Assembly: GCA_023248745.1 (NCBI GenBank)
Contig: JAHFDZ010000005.1
Coordinates: forward strand, 1 to 51,182
Reading direction: 5' to 3'
Source: Myxococcales bacterium
GTDB taxonomy: Bacteria; Myxococcota_A; Polyangia; Polyangiales; Polyangiaceae
DNA length: 51,182 nt
Shown piece by piece: positions 33,326 to 42,071 of the stretch. The first letter of the stretch is position 1, and each line of letters begins with the position of its first letter. Under the pieces are notes generated by a model. That model ran no database searches. It worked only from the letters and a program-made list of their open reading frames with translations, and was not told where the DNA came from. The position numbers were made by a program, and so were the translations under genes.

Positions 33326-35358
33326 TCGTAGTTGCTCGAAAACGTTTCGCCCGCGTATGCGGACCAAGCGTTTGAGTACAACTGTCCATAGCGAATTTTG
33401 CCGTATTCGAATGGGGCGATTTGCGCGGTGTAGACCACAATATCGAGGGCTCCCTTAACGAGCGATACCTTCGCTCCGACCGCCGCCAAATCTGGAAGGT
33501 TAAGTGACTTGACAGAACCGGGAACGACGATCGTCCAACCCACAAGCCCGCCGCCCGAGGAGACAGTCACGACCGCCAAATCGGTCGTTGCGGCTGGATC
33601 GAACGAGACCAGCTTGCCGTTCCACTTCGTTGTGCTTGGAGAGGTGAGCTTGGGAATTGGGAGAAAGCCAGAGACGGTCGCCTTGCTTGTGCGCACGAGA
33701 TAGCGATTGAGGCCGCTCATCGGAAAGTTCACGTACGGACCTGACGATGCGAGAAGCGTCAGCGCGTAGGATTCGGCTGACAGATCGTCGGTCAGGGAAG
33801 GCAGTCCCGAGAACGAAACGCTTGTCGGCGAAGGCAGCGCCGACATTTTTGAACTCGATGGCAATATTGCAAACGTGTTTGGACCGACGGTGAGAGCGAC
33901 CTGCGTTGTGGCGCGGTCTGGGCCCCGAAGCGTCTGCGCAGGCGGTGTGAGATCGAGCGCGAGCCCATGATCGAAGACGCTCTTCATCGGAATATCGACC
34001 GACTTGGTGACGGCGCCGGCACCCACGCTCACGCCTCGCGCAACTCCCATGACGTAAGCGGTGAAAAGTGGAGGGCTGAGCGAACGATCTTCGATGCCTG
34101 CAAGCGCATAGAGTGTCTGCGTTCCGGTATAGGTTGTGTACGTGTACGCGTAGCCCGATTGGCCCGTTGAAGACGGTGTGACGCCTGCTGTTTCGGCGGG
34201 GAGGTAGAACTCTTCGTTCGCGTAGTTGGACGCAGTAAATACGTAAGCAACTTGACGTTCTGTCGAACGCGTCGGCTTTGGCACGCTGAACCACGGCGAA
34301 CGCTTAAACTCGACCGACGGCCACACGAGCTCGCCGCTCACGTCGCCGTTAAGTCGCGGCGTGTAGTTGCCTGTTGAGGCCGGGTCACCGTCCGCACATT
34401 CGGGCGACATGATCGGGAAGAGCAGGGCACTCACCGTTTCGACGGGAACGTCAACAAATGTAATCGGCTGAAAGCACTTTGCCGTTACCGTTACGGAAAT
34501 CTTAGTTCCGAAGCTTCCGGTAATTGAGGCCACGCCTCCGGCACTTGTGGTGCCCGTTACGGCGGTCGCAGCGTCGCTACCGGCGATGACCAATGCGCCA
34601 GGAATCGGTGTCCCACCGATCGCGCTAAACGCAAAGACGTTGAGCTTGCCTGCAAGTGCGCCGCCCGATAGTCCGCCGCGGTATCCATCTGGACCGTCGC
34701 TGTAGATGAACGCGTCGCGCGCTTGGGTGGTGACCGTGCCAGTGGTGACCGTGACCTCTTTGCTGCCAGCCGTGTTGGCGGGCGTGATGCAAGAGATGTG
34801 AGTTGTGTCCTCGAGCGAAACGCCCTCGCACGTCTTTCCGTCGATCGTGACCGATGTGGACGACGAGAAAGTGAGTCCGTCTGTCGTGATCCGAATGCGC
34901 GTTCCGCCGACGGTTGAGCCGCTTGCGGGTTCGACATAGAAACTGTCGTAGAAGAATGCCTTGTCGACGGTCCGTCGTTGCCCGGAGCTTGGGTCGACAA
35001 CGGCGATTGATGCGTAGCCGCTTTTGCCAGGAGGCATGATGACTGTTGCCCGTTGTGGTTCGCTCGCCGTGACGTCTGCGCTGGCAACGTCAACATTATT
35101 GACGATCACTTTGAGGTTCGACGGAAAGCCACGTCCGGTGAGTTGGACGCGCGTTCCGCCGTTGTATGGACCGTGCGAAGGTGTGGCGCCGAACAAGTCG
35201 AACGCCAACGAAGCGCCAACGTCGCGTCCATCACCGGCATCGCTTGCGCCTGGGCCGATTGCGCCCGATGGCGTTGCGTCGATGTCGTAGAACGTGCTCG
35301 AAGAACTCGGCAGGCAAGAAACCACGAAGAAAGCTCCAAGCGCCGCAAGTTGCCGCAT
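33322..35358 (-). CDS. Surface lipoprotein with IPT/TIG domains
   Basis: This is a 678-residue lipoprotein (signal ending FFVVSC). Two IPT/TIG beta-sandwich domains follow: ATPSHGPYNGGTRVQLTGRG and VEPASGSTVGGTRIRITTDG. Next comes a carboxypeptidase-regulatory-like stretch (GTPIPGALVIAGSDA). The remaining 400 residues are beta-rich and unrecognised. It is the first gene of a two-gene operon with the IgGFc-binding-type lipoprotein. Both may assemble as one surface complex; this is inferred from coupling only. Confidence 0.82.
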   Translation of the reverse strand: MRQLAALGAFFVVSCLPSSSSTFYDIDATPSGAIGPGASDAGDGRDVGASLAFDLFGATPSHGPYNGGTRVQLTGRGFPSNLKVIVNNVDVASADVTASEPQRATVIMPPGKSGYASIAVVDPSSGQRRTVDKAFFYDSFYVEPASGSTVGGTRIRITTDGLTFSSSTSVTIDGKTCEGVSLEDTTHISCITPANTAGSKEVTVTTGTVTTQARDAFIYSDGPDGYRGGLSGGALAGKLNVFAFSAIGGTPIPGALVIAGSDAATAVTGTTSAGGVASITGSFGTKISVTVTAKCFQPITFVDVPVETVSALLFPIMSPECADGDPASTGNYTPRLNGDVSGELVWPSVEFKRSPWFSVPKPTRSTERQVAYVFTASNYANEEFYLPAETAGVTPSSTGQSGYAYTYTTYTGTQTLYALAGIEDRSLSPPLFTAYVMGVARGVSVGAGAVTKSVDIPMKSVFDHGLALDLTPPAQTLRGPDRATTQVALTVGPNTFAILPSSSKMSALPSPTSVSFSGLPSLTDDLSAESYALTLLASSGPYVNFPMSGLNRYLVRTSKATVSGFLPIPKLTSPSTTKWNGKLVSFDPAATTDLAVVTVSSGGGLVGWTIVVPGSVKSLNLPDLAAVGAKVSLVKGALDIVVYTAQIAPFEYGKIRYGQLYSNAWSAYAGETFSSNYE

Positions 35359-35476
35359 CCGCTCAGCCTATATCGATGCCGGGTCGGTGGCGACATCCGT
35401 GCGCCGATAATCAAACGGCGAGCTCGAGCGGAAACGTTCCTTGCGCGCCACCTACCTTCGGCTACACCTTCAAGCG

Positions 35477-35854
35477 ATGCTCGAACAACTCAAGCCGAAG
35501 AAGAGTCTGCGCGCGTACATGAAGCAGTACAAAGAGGAGCATCAGCACCCGGGCACCAAGATCACCCACATGATTGGCATCCCGATGATTCTTGCTTCGC
35601 TCCCCGTTGCAGTCGTATCGCCTCCAGTGGGCGGTGCGCTCTTCGTCGGTGGGTGGGCGCTGCAGTTTATTGGCCACGGCATGTTCGAGAAGAGCAAGCC
35701 TTCGTTTGCAAATGACCCCTATTACCTCGGCGTTGGCGCGGTCTGGGTTACGGTTGAGTATATGGAGCTGCTCGGATTGCCCATTCCAGAGGCGCTCCAG
35801 CCTGAAGCGGACGAACCCAAGTTGACGAACGGCGCCGCCGTCGCGTTGAGCTAA
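35477..35854 (+). CDS. Mpo1-like (DUF962/YGL010w) membrane protein
   Basis: This is a 125-residue protein with two hydrophobic hairpins (MIGIPMILASLPVAVVSPPV, LFVGGWALQFIGH). It has the family's His motifs EEHQHPGTKITH and QFIGHGMFEKSKP. Yeast Mpo1 is an Fe(II)-dependent dioxygenase that alpha-oxidises 2-hydroxy fatty acids during phytosphingosine breakdown; bacterial members are less studied. The start at 35477 is chosen because the family begins near there. A link to lipid metabolism is plausible. Confidence 0.8.
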   Translation: MLEQLKPKKSLRAYMKQYKEEHQHPGTKITHMIGIPMILASLPVAVVSPPVGGALFVGGWALQFIGHGMFEKSKPSFANDPYYLGVGAVWVTVEYMELLGLPIPEALQPEADEPKLTNGAAVALS

Positions 35855-35932
35855 AGTCTCGTTTTGGTTCCGACACGACTGATTTGGGCCGCGCGCGTGA
35901 CAGATCCCTTTTCGCAAAGTAAGCGATTCCGG

Positions 35933-36775
35933 ATGAAACTCACGCTAGCTCCGCTTGCCTTCGGGGCTCTCTCGATCGTCGTTGGCGCAGCAGCGTGTTC
36001 TTCGGCCGAGGACGGCACTCCTTGTAGCGGAACAACCTGCGCCGACGGCGGCACGAAGACGTCCACAAAGCAGCCCACGTCATCCAAGACACAAGACGCA
36101 TCGGCACCGCAAGCCGATAGCGGATCGCCTCAAGACAGCGGCACTCCCGTCGACAGCGGCGGCAAGGATTCCGGCAAGGTCGATGCCTCACCGCCGACGA
36201 ACAGTGAGCTGAATCCGTACGGTGTTGCCTATCCGATCAAAGGGCTCGGCAAGGCTGCGCGCAAGGGCACCACGCCTGGCAGCGTAATGGCGAACCTCAA
36301 GTTCAGCGGCTACCCAAATGGCGATGGCTCAAAGGGTCTTCAGACCATTTCGCTCGCCAATTTTTTCGATCCGCAGATGAAGCAATTCAAGATCCTCATC
36401 ATCGCCGGAACGGCGAATTGGTGTGGGTACTGTAAAAAAGAAATTCCAGAGATCGTCAGCGCCTACACCCAATATCAAGCGCAAAAAATCGGCGTCCTCA
36501 ATCCCGTGATGGAGGCCACGACGGGTCAGGCGTCCACCCAAACCGATCTCGACATTTGGGTGAAGGCTTACAAGCACAATTTCACTGCAGCACTTGATCC
36601 CGCAGGTCAGAATCTGGGTTCGTACGGCCTTAGCGGGTACCCGTTCAACGTCATCCTCGATGCACGCTCAATGGAAATCCTTGCAGTGATTAACGGCAGT
36701 CCTTCTGAGGGCATGCTCACGCGTGCAAAGACGTACACCAGCTGGGTCGACAAGAATTTGGCAACGACGTACTGA
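35933..36775 (+). CDS. Thioredoxin-like lipoprotein
   Basis: This is a 280-residue lipoprotein. MKLTLAPLAFGALSIVVGAAAC gives the lipobox, followed by a ~60-residue Ser/Asp/Gly/Lys linker. The C-terminal domain is a TlpA/AhpC-type thioredoxin fold: ILIIAGTANWCGYCKKE with the CxxC redox pair, and GLSGYPFNVILDA with the cis-Pro loop. It should work as an extracytoplasmic thiol oxidoreductase. The ATG at 35933 is fixed by the signal peptide. Confidence 0.87.
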   Translation: MKLTLAPLAFGALSIVVGAAACSSAEDGTPCSGTTCADGGTKTSTKQPTSSKTQDASAPQADSGSPQDSGTPVDSGGKDSGKVDASPPTNSELNPYGVAYPIKGLGKAARKGTTPGSVMANLKFSGYPNGDGSKGLQTISLANFFDPQMKQFKILIIAGTANWCGYCKKEIPEIVSAYTQYQAQKIGVLNPVMEATTGQASTQTDLDIWVKAYKHNFTAALDPAGQNLGSYGLSGYPFNVILDARSMEILAVINGSPSEGMLTRAKTYTSWVDKNLATTY

Positions 36776-36809
36776 CGTCGCGCACCGGAGGCCCGCCATC
36801 GAATAGGCG

Positions 36810-39269
36810 CTATCGAATGGGAATGATTTGCGCGCCCTGATTTTCTGGCGCTCGCGGCTTTTGCCTGTTTGACTTCATGTGCGTTTGGCGAAGCAAATGG
36901 ACTGCAACACTCTTTCGCGAGTAGCTGCGCCCATCGCCGCCAAGACCAGTTTGTGACTGTTCGCCGGGACCCACGCACGTTGGGCAACCGGCGATGCACG
37001 GGCACCCTTCGATGAGTTGAAGCGCTCGAGTGAGAAGGGTTTCGCGCTCTTCGAAGATGCGTTCGGCAAGGCCAATGCCGCCTGGCGTGTGCTCGTAGAC
37101 GAAAAGCGTTGGGCTGTAGCCAGGTTTCGGGCCACCGCGAATTTTTCGAGGGATCGCCGCTGCGTGATCTGTTTCGACGATTTCGGTGTCGCCCATCGTT
37201 GTTCCGAGGTCGCGCGGATCACACATGAGGGCGAGTGTCGAAACGGTTTCGAGTGCGATGCCGATGCCGCGGAGTGCGTCGATGGCCGCTGCACGTCCTT
37301 CGGGAACGCGTTGGCAAATGGCCTCTGGAATCGTGAGCCAGAAACCCGTTGTGTGCATCTGCATCTCGGGCAAACGAACTTCGCCGAAGCCCGTATTTTC
37401 GTGGGTATAGAACTTGATCTTTTTGTAGCCAATGACCTTTTCGACGATGGCAAGTTCGCCCCAACCGCTCTCCCACGATTGGTTAAGAATTTTACCGGTT
37501 TCGCTCTCCTCGAGGACACTGACCTGCACGTAGGTCATCGCGTCGGTGTAGTAGTCGGGCTTTACCTTCCGGACGAAGGCCTTGTGGTTGTCGTAGTCGA
37601 GCTTCTCGACCTGGAAGCACTCGCTATCGTGCTGATAGATCGCTTGCTCGTGCAGCATGGTGTGTGCGGCGCGCCAGTCGAGCTCGCCAATGGACTTGTC
37701 GCGTTCGACATCGATAATCACAACGTTGTCCCAGCCTATGCTTCGCAGCGAAACGTTACTGGCAGGGTAGGCGTCTGATGCCCAATGAAACGTGCCGCCA
37801 TTTTCGTGCACGACATTGTGTTCTTTGAGATAGTTCAACGCGTCGACGGTTTCAGACTCGGTCAAGTTGCTGAACGTTTCGCCGCGACGAAATGGCAGCT
37901 CGAACGCCGCGCACTTGAGGTGCTGCACAAGGACTTCGACATTGTGCGGATCGATGCGTGCTTGCTCAATGGGCGCGCCGAGCAAGAAGCCTGGCTCGCG
38001 CGCTAAGTATTGATCGAGCGGCGCACTCGAGGTGACGAGCACGGCAATGCTTCGCCCGTTGCGACGCCCCGCTCGCCCAAATCGTTGCCACATGGATGCG
38101 ATCGACCCTGGATATCCAGCGCAAATCACCGCATCGAGCTCACCAATGTCGATGCCAAGCTCGAGCGCGTTGGTGGCGACGACGCCTAAAATTTCACCGT
38201 TGCGGAGTCGTTGCTCGATGTCTCTTCGTTGAGCAGGAAGATAGCCACCGCGATAGGCCATCACCTGATCGGGCGCGATCAATCCATCTCTTGTTACGGC
38301 GTCGCGCAAGTATCGAAGCATCACCTCGACGTTGTTGCGGGACTGACCGAATACGATGGTGGGCACTTTGGCGCGCACAAGATCGGTGGCGAGCATGACA
38401 GCTTGCTTTACGTAGCTTGCGCGAATGCCGAGCTCTGCGTTGACGACTGGCGGGTTGTAGACAAAGACACGACGCTCTCCTCGACCGGCGCCGTTGTCGT
38501 CAACCAAGTTGACCGATGCCTCGGGTGTGCCAAAGAGCCTTGCCGCATGCTCTTTCGGATTTCCGATAGTGGCCGTCGCCCCAATAATCACAGGCCTTGA
38601 TCCATGGAACGCTGCGATGCGCATCAACCGCGCGATGACGTTGGCAACGTGCGAACCGAAGACGCCTTTGTACGTATGTAACTCGTCGAGTACAATATAG
38701 CGAAGGTGCTGCAGCGTTCGCGCCCACGCCGTGTGATGCGGCAAGATGCCCGTGTGAAGCATGTCGGGATTCGTCAAGATGACACCCGCACGTTCGCGCC
38801 CAACTCGTCTTGCATCGCCAGGCGTATCGCCGTCGTAGACGAGCGCTGACGAAGAAGCGCCAGAGTCCTTCATGAGGGCGCGGAGGTTGACCTCTTGATC
38901 GCGTGAGAGAGCCTTGGTCGGAAACAGGTACAACGCGCGCGCGTCAGGATCGGCGAGCATCGTGTTGAGCACGGGTAAGTGGAAGCAGAAACTCTTTCCG
39001 CTCGCCGTCGGAGTTGCGACGACGACGTGCTCACCACGTGAGGCTGCCTCGAACGCGCGATGTTGATGAGAGTAAAGATGATTGACGTTTCGCTGCCGCA
39101 ACGCCGCAATCAAGCTGGGGTGAAGCCCACGCGGAAACTCAGCGTACGAAGGTTGCTTCTCGGCAAGCGTTTCGTCTGCGGTTACGCAGGGCCGAACGCG
39201 ATTGCTCCGTTGCCAAGAATCGACAACGGCATCGACACCTGAAGGCTGGGACCATGGTGGGGCAGGCAT
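36810..39269 (-). CDS. DEAD/DEAH-box helicase, MrfA/YprA type
   Basis: This is an 819-residue superfamily-2 helicase. Walker A VATPTASGKS, Walker B VLDELHTYKG, motif III GATATIG, motif VI QRFGRAGRRNGRS and the C-terminal DUF1998-type region with the Cys cluster CPCIAGCPTC (likely Zn) are all visible. Relatives such as B. subtilis MrfA are 3'-5' helicases that repair mitomycin-type DNA damage. MrfB, the usual nuclease partner, is not adjacent. The N-terminal 40 residues have no family match. Confidence 0.93.
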   Translation of the reverse strand: MPAPPWSQPSGVDAVVDSWQRSNRVRPCVTADETLAEKQPSYAEFPRGLHPSLIAALRQRNVNHLYSHQHRAFEAASRGEHVVVATPTASGKSFCFHLPVLNTMLADPDARALYLFPTKALSRDQEVNLRALMKDSGASSSALVYDGDTPGDARRVGRERAGVILTNPDMLHTGILPHHTAWARTLQHLRYIVLDELHTYKGVFGSHVANVIARLMRIAAFHGSRPVIIGATATIGNPKEHAARLFGTPEASVNLVDDNGAGRGERRVFVYNPPVVNAELGIRASYVKQAVMLATDLVRAKVPTIVFGQSRNNVEVMLRYLRDAVTRDGLIAPDQVMAYRGGYLPAQRRDIEQRLRNGEILGVVATNALELGIDIGELDAVICAGYPGSIASMWQRFGRAGRRNGRSIAVLVTSSAPLDQYLAREPGFLLGAPIEQARIDPHNVEVLVQHLKCAAFELPFRRGETFSNLTESETVDALNYLKEHNVVHENGGTFHWASDAYPASNVSLRSIGWDNVVIIDVERDKSIGELDWRAAHTMLHEQAIYQHDSECFQVEKLDYDNHKAFVRKVKPDYYTDAMTYVQVSVLEESETGKILNQSWESGWGELAIVEKVIGYKKIKFYTHENTGFGEVRLPEMQMHTTGFWLTIPEAICQRVPEGRAAAIDALRGIGIALETVSTLALMCDPRDLGTTMGDTEIVETDHAAAIPRKIRGGPKPGYSPTLFVYEHTPGGIGLAERIFEERETLLTRALQLIEGCPCIAGCPTCVGPGEQSQTGLGGDGRSYSRKSVAVHLLRQTHMKSNRQKPRAPENQGAQIIPIR

Positions 39270-39356
39270 CCGACTGATACTAAACGGATGTTAAGTATCG
39301 GGCAACTCCGCGCTCTAAGCTTCCTTCTGTCTTTTCTCCGGCTCCGGTTTTCGAAA

Positions 39357-40010
39357 TTAGGCAGTTTTTGCCTCGTTTCGCGCCTTCCACCATTCGAAGA
39401 TCATCGGCATGACGCTGATGAAAATGATGCCAAGAACGACGATCTCGAAGTTCTTCTTTACGATTTCCATTCGACCGAAAATGATCCCGGCACCCATCAT
39501 CGAGGACACCCAAGCGATGCCGCCAACGATGTTGTAGACGATGAATTTCCGATAATTCATCGCGCCTGCGCCCGCGACGAAGGGAGCGAACGTTCGGACG
39601 ATCGGCACGAAGCGCGCGAGGATGATGGTCTTTCCACCGTATTTTTCGAAGAACGCGTGCGTCCTTTCGAGGTGCTTCTTGTTGAGGAACTTTGACGTTT
39701 CGCTCTTCATCACCCGTGGGCCGATGGCCTTGCCCACGTGGTAATTCACGGTGTCGCCAGCGATTGCACACACGATGAGCAGAGCGCCCAACGCGTATGG
39801 ATTGAGACCCGAGTCGTCGCGCATCGCGACGGCGCCGCAAGCGAAGAGCAGGGAGTCGCCCGGCAAAAAGGGCAGAACCACAAGGCCTGTCTCGCAAAAA
39901 ATGATCAACGCCAGGATCGCGTACGTCCACGTGCCGTAGTCGCGCGTGATTTGATCGAGGTATTTGTCGAGGTGGCGAACGATATCGACGAACTTTAGAA
40001 ATAGCGCCAT
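39357..40010 (-). CDS. DedA family membrane protein
   Basis: This is a 217-residue integral membrane protein. Hallmarks are CETGLVVLPFLPGDSLLFACG, NYHVGKAIGP and ILARFVPIVRTFAPFVAGAGAM. DedA proteins are proposed lipid scramblases or undecaprenyl-phosphate flippases of the inner membrane. The last ~30 residues form a final helix and a short charged tail. The gene stands alone next to the insertion hotspot. Confidence 0.94.
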   Translation of the reverse strand: MALFLKFVDIVRHLDKYLDQITRDYGTWTYAILALIIFCETGLVVLPFLPGDSLLFACGAVAMRDDSGLNPYALGALLIVCAIAGDTVNYHVGKAIGPRVMKSETSKFLNKKHLERTHAFFEKYGGKTIILARFVPIVRTFAPFVAGAGAMNYRKFIVYNIVGGIAWVSSMMGAGIIFGRMEIVKKNFEIVVLGIIFISVMPMIFEWWKARNEAKTA

Positions 40011-40057
40011 GCGAAGGCTGTCGCTTTAGTTTGCAATCGTTTCGGGGTCCAGCGCTC

Positions 40058-40069
40058 GATCGGTCTATC
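40058..40069 (+). repeat. Left copy of 12-base direct repeat GATCGGTCTATC
   Basis: An exact copy occurs at 41333-41344. The two copies enclose the transposase relics and the orphan gene, as a target-site duplication would. Confidence 0.5.
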
Positions 40070-40152
40070 TAGGGCCAGCGCGCCTGTGGCGGTTGGCTGG
40101 GCGCAGCTGCGAAGCGGTAGCAACCACGACATCGAAGGGTGGTTGTCCCTCG

Positions 40153-40242
40153 CAGTACCTCGCCGTCGTCCTCGACCTGTTCTCACGAAAGATCGTTGGC
40201 TGGCAGCAAGCGCCCAAGATGACCCACGCCGACGCGCCGATC
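40153..40242 (+). mobile_element. Relic of an IS3-type transposase (integrase core)
   Basis: In frame 1 the sequence reads QYLAVVLDLFSRKIVGW, then MTHADAPIA. This is the D-containing strand of the rve/IS3 OrfB core, in which YLAVVLDLFSRKVVGW is nearly invariant. Flanking sequence in all frames no longer matches a transposase, so only about 30 codons survive. Confidence 0.75.
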
Positions 40243-40316
40243 GCGACAGGAGAAGCGCCGTCACCCCGGTTCGTCTCGCCACGCGCGTGCCGCCTTCTGC
40301 GGTAACCTCTTTGGCG

Positions 40317-40898
40317 ATGATCGCGAAGAGGAGAGTCGCTTCGACTGAGACAGCCGCGAAGAAAACGGCTGCGCCGACCAAGGCGCACGCGAAGACGAAG
40401 CGCGGGAAGTGGCGCGTCTCACGCCCACGTCGGTCGGCGTTCGCCGGGGCGACGGGCGATCCGACGGAATATCGCGTGCGCATGCTCGACGTCCCCGACA
40501 CCGACGAGGGACGCGTGCGCGAGGCCCTTGCGGACGTGGTCGCTGTCGCCCTCCGGCTCGCGCCTCGCAACCTCACGCGCAAGCGTCGTTTCGTTCTGTT
40601 CGCGTGGGATCCGGTCTACACACGACTCACCGTCACGTTCACCGACCCGCAGCGCCGTGACGAAGGCCCCGACGTCCTGAAAGTGTCGTGCACCGGCTGG
40701 GACGCCGAGCTCCAGAAGCTGGGCGACCGAAAGGCGGTGGCGAGGGGCAGCCGCCTCGGCGACGCGGTCTTCAAGTGGATTCACGAGCACGTACTGCAAG
40801 CTCGCGAGGTCGTCGCGCGGCTCGCACGCGAGCTTGGCTTCAAGATCGTGTTCGCCATCTCCGACGATCCCGAGGGCGGGTGGGTCCAGCGGCTCTGA
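40317..40898 (+). CDS. Orphan hypothetical protein in the insertion hotspot
   Basis: This is a 193-residue basic protein. The N-terminus is Lys/Ala-rich (TAAKKTAAPTKAHAKTKRGK), then a soluble alpha/beta domain (RFVLFAWDPVYTRLTVTFTD, GFKIVFAISDDPEGGW). There are no signal or membrane segments and the family is not recognised. Third codon positions are visibly richer in G and C than in neighbouring genes, which suggests horizontal origin. Residues upstream of the ATG at 40317 are not protein-like and overlap the transposase relic in another frame. Confidence 0.6.
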   Translation: MIAKRRVASTETAAKKTAAPTKAHAKTKRGKWRVSRPRRSAFAGATGDPTEYRVRMLDVPDTDEGRVREALADVVAVALRLAPRNLTRKRRFVLFAWDPVYTRLTVTFTDPQRRDEGPDVLKVSCTGWDAELQKLGDRKAVARGSRLGDAVFKWIHEHVLQAREVVARLARELGFKIVFAISDDPEGGWVQRL

Positions 40899-41000
40899 CG
40901 GAAGATCCGACGTGCGCCTCACGCCAATCGACGAAACGACCATGCCGGCCCGGAAGCTCGACGAGTGCGGTTTGGGCGCATAGGTGCCTTCCGCGCAAAC

Positions 41001-41029
41001 TGATCACACAAAACGCGCCATCGTGATCA
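41001..41029. repeat. Inverted repeat TGATCAC/GTGATCA, IS21-end-like
   Basis: TGATCAC at 41001-41007 and GTGATCA at 41023-41029 surround GCGCCATC. The combination resembles terminal repeats of IS21-family elements as I remember them, and an IstB relic lies 90 bases downstream. Confidence 0.4.
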
Positions 41030-41111
41030 CTCGGAGCTTCGATCCGGATGGCTCTCAGACTGGGTTACGGCTCGATGGCTGAAGCGGACTCCTTTCGTTT
41101 CGAAGGGCCCT

Positions 41112-41270
41112 GCAAGGCGGCTCCTTATCGATCCGACTGTCGCCGATGCCATCTGCGACCGCCTGCTACACAACGCCCACAGGTCGGGCAGAGGCGTCAG
41201 CGCTCAATCGTCAAGTATCGGTACATCCACTTTGGCGAGTCGAGCAAACGATCCGTCGGCATGAGCGATC
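41112..41270 (+). mobile_element. Relic of an IS21-type IstB helper ATPase
   Basis: Frame 3 reads LLIDPTVADAICDRLLHNAHR, the well-known IstB C-terminal signature (DPTIADAILDRLVHNAHR-like), then drifts to a stop. Upstream sequence in this frame is not IstB, so only the 3' end survives. With the IS3 relic it marks this intergenic region as an insertion hotspot. Confidence 0.7.
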
Positions 41271-41332
41271 GTCATTTCTTCGAGCAGCCTTGGGACGCGT
41301 CGGTAGAGTGCCCGCTGGGGTGAGCTCGAGGG

Positions 41333-41344
41333 GATCGGTCTATC
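41333..41344 (+). repeat. Right copy of 12-base direct repeat GATCGGTCTATC
   Basis: Identical to the copy at 40058-40069. The TAG stop of the adjacent minus-strand lipoprotein gene lies within it (41340-41342). Confidence 0.5.
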
Positions 41345-41807
41345 GATGATTCACCTGAATCTGCTTAACCAATTCACCCGCTCGGGGCGTGACGTCTGTT
41401 GCCGTTGCGGTGACGAATTCGAATCGAGTGCAGCGGCGACTCGGGTTGCAATCTGTGATCGCTCCACTCTTTGCTTCGCCACGCGCGGAGCTTTCGATCC
41501 AACGATTAACCGCTGGATGTAGCGGCGCGTCGAGATTGATGATGACCGACAGGATCCGCGTACGTGAAGTGCCAGCGTCGACGGAGCCGGGTTCACTGAC
41601 GACTTCGGCTTTGATCGAGCCATCGTCAATAGACTTGATGAATCCAGCGGGCGACCCATCGATCTCGAGCGCAAAGTGCCCGGTTGTCGTTTCGCGCTCG
41701 CCTGTTGCTAGCGCAGAGTCAGTATGCTCGACCGCATCGTCACTTTGAAACGGTACGCCGCAGTTAACGAGAGCGACAAAGACGAGAGCATGGATGCGAT
41801 GGTTCAT
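41340..41807 (-). CDS. Small lipoprotein with phage-tail-tube-like domain
   Basis: This is a 155-residue lipoprotein; the signal peptide ends ALVNC at about Cys16. The mature part has [28 protein letters not shown] and [16 protein letters not shown]. This layout recalls T4 gp19/tail-tube-like proteins (FxLEIDGxxxGFxxSxxG, then a helix with WI). Contractile-tail proteins carry no lipid anchor, so this would be a re-used fold. AGGAG precedes the ATG. The similarity is by eye only. Confidence 0.65.
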   Translation of the reverse strand: MNHRIHALVFVALVNCGVPFQSDDAVEHTDSALATGERETTTGHFALEIDGSPAGFIKSIDDGSIKAEVVSEPGSVDAGTSRTRILSVIINLDAPLHPAVNRWIESSARGEAKSGAITDCNPSRRCTRFEFVTATATDVTPRAGELVKQIQVNHR

Positions 41808-42071
41808 TCGCGAACTCCTGTTACCTGCGACTCGCGTCGCGGTGTGTATCGAAGCTTTATCTTAGAGAGCGATCGCTCCTTCGCAACTCAGCCGTAGTGC
41901 GCTTGGTGCGTGTGGGTGGGAGAGGGGCCGCGACCTTAGGGCTTGAGCACAGCCGATCCATCCGAGAAGGCAAGAAAACAAACAGACTACCGAATCGCGC
42001 CGCAACGGAAACAAATCTCGACGGCCCTGGGTTGATGCGATACCTCAGAATCCCCACTTGCGGCAGAGATC
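41808..42071. other. Intergenic region between lipoprotein and lspA
   Basis: A 264-base divergent gap. I see no ORF with protein character, no strong hairpin and no clear promoter, though it must hold promoters for both sides. Confidence 0.5.

Noticed and set aside
33500-34294. Long minus-strand ORF (264 codons) inside the IPT/TIG lipoprotein gene
   Set aside because: Frame shadow of a supported gene on the same strand; Arg-rich and without domains.
35053-35715. Plus-strand ORF (220 codons) across two genes
   Set aside because: It overlaps the lipoprotein gene antisense and the Mpo1-like gene in another frame; low-complexity Arg/Ala-rich product.
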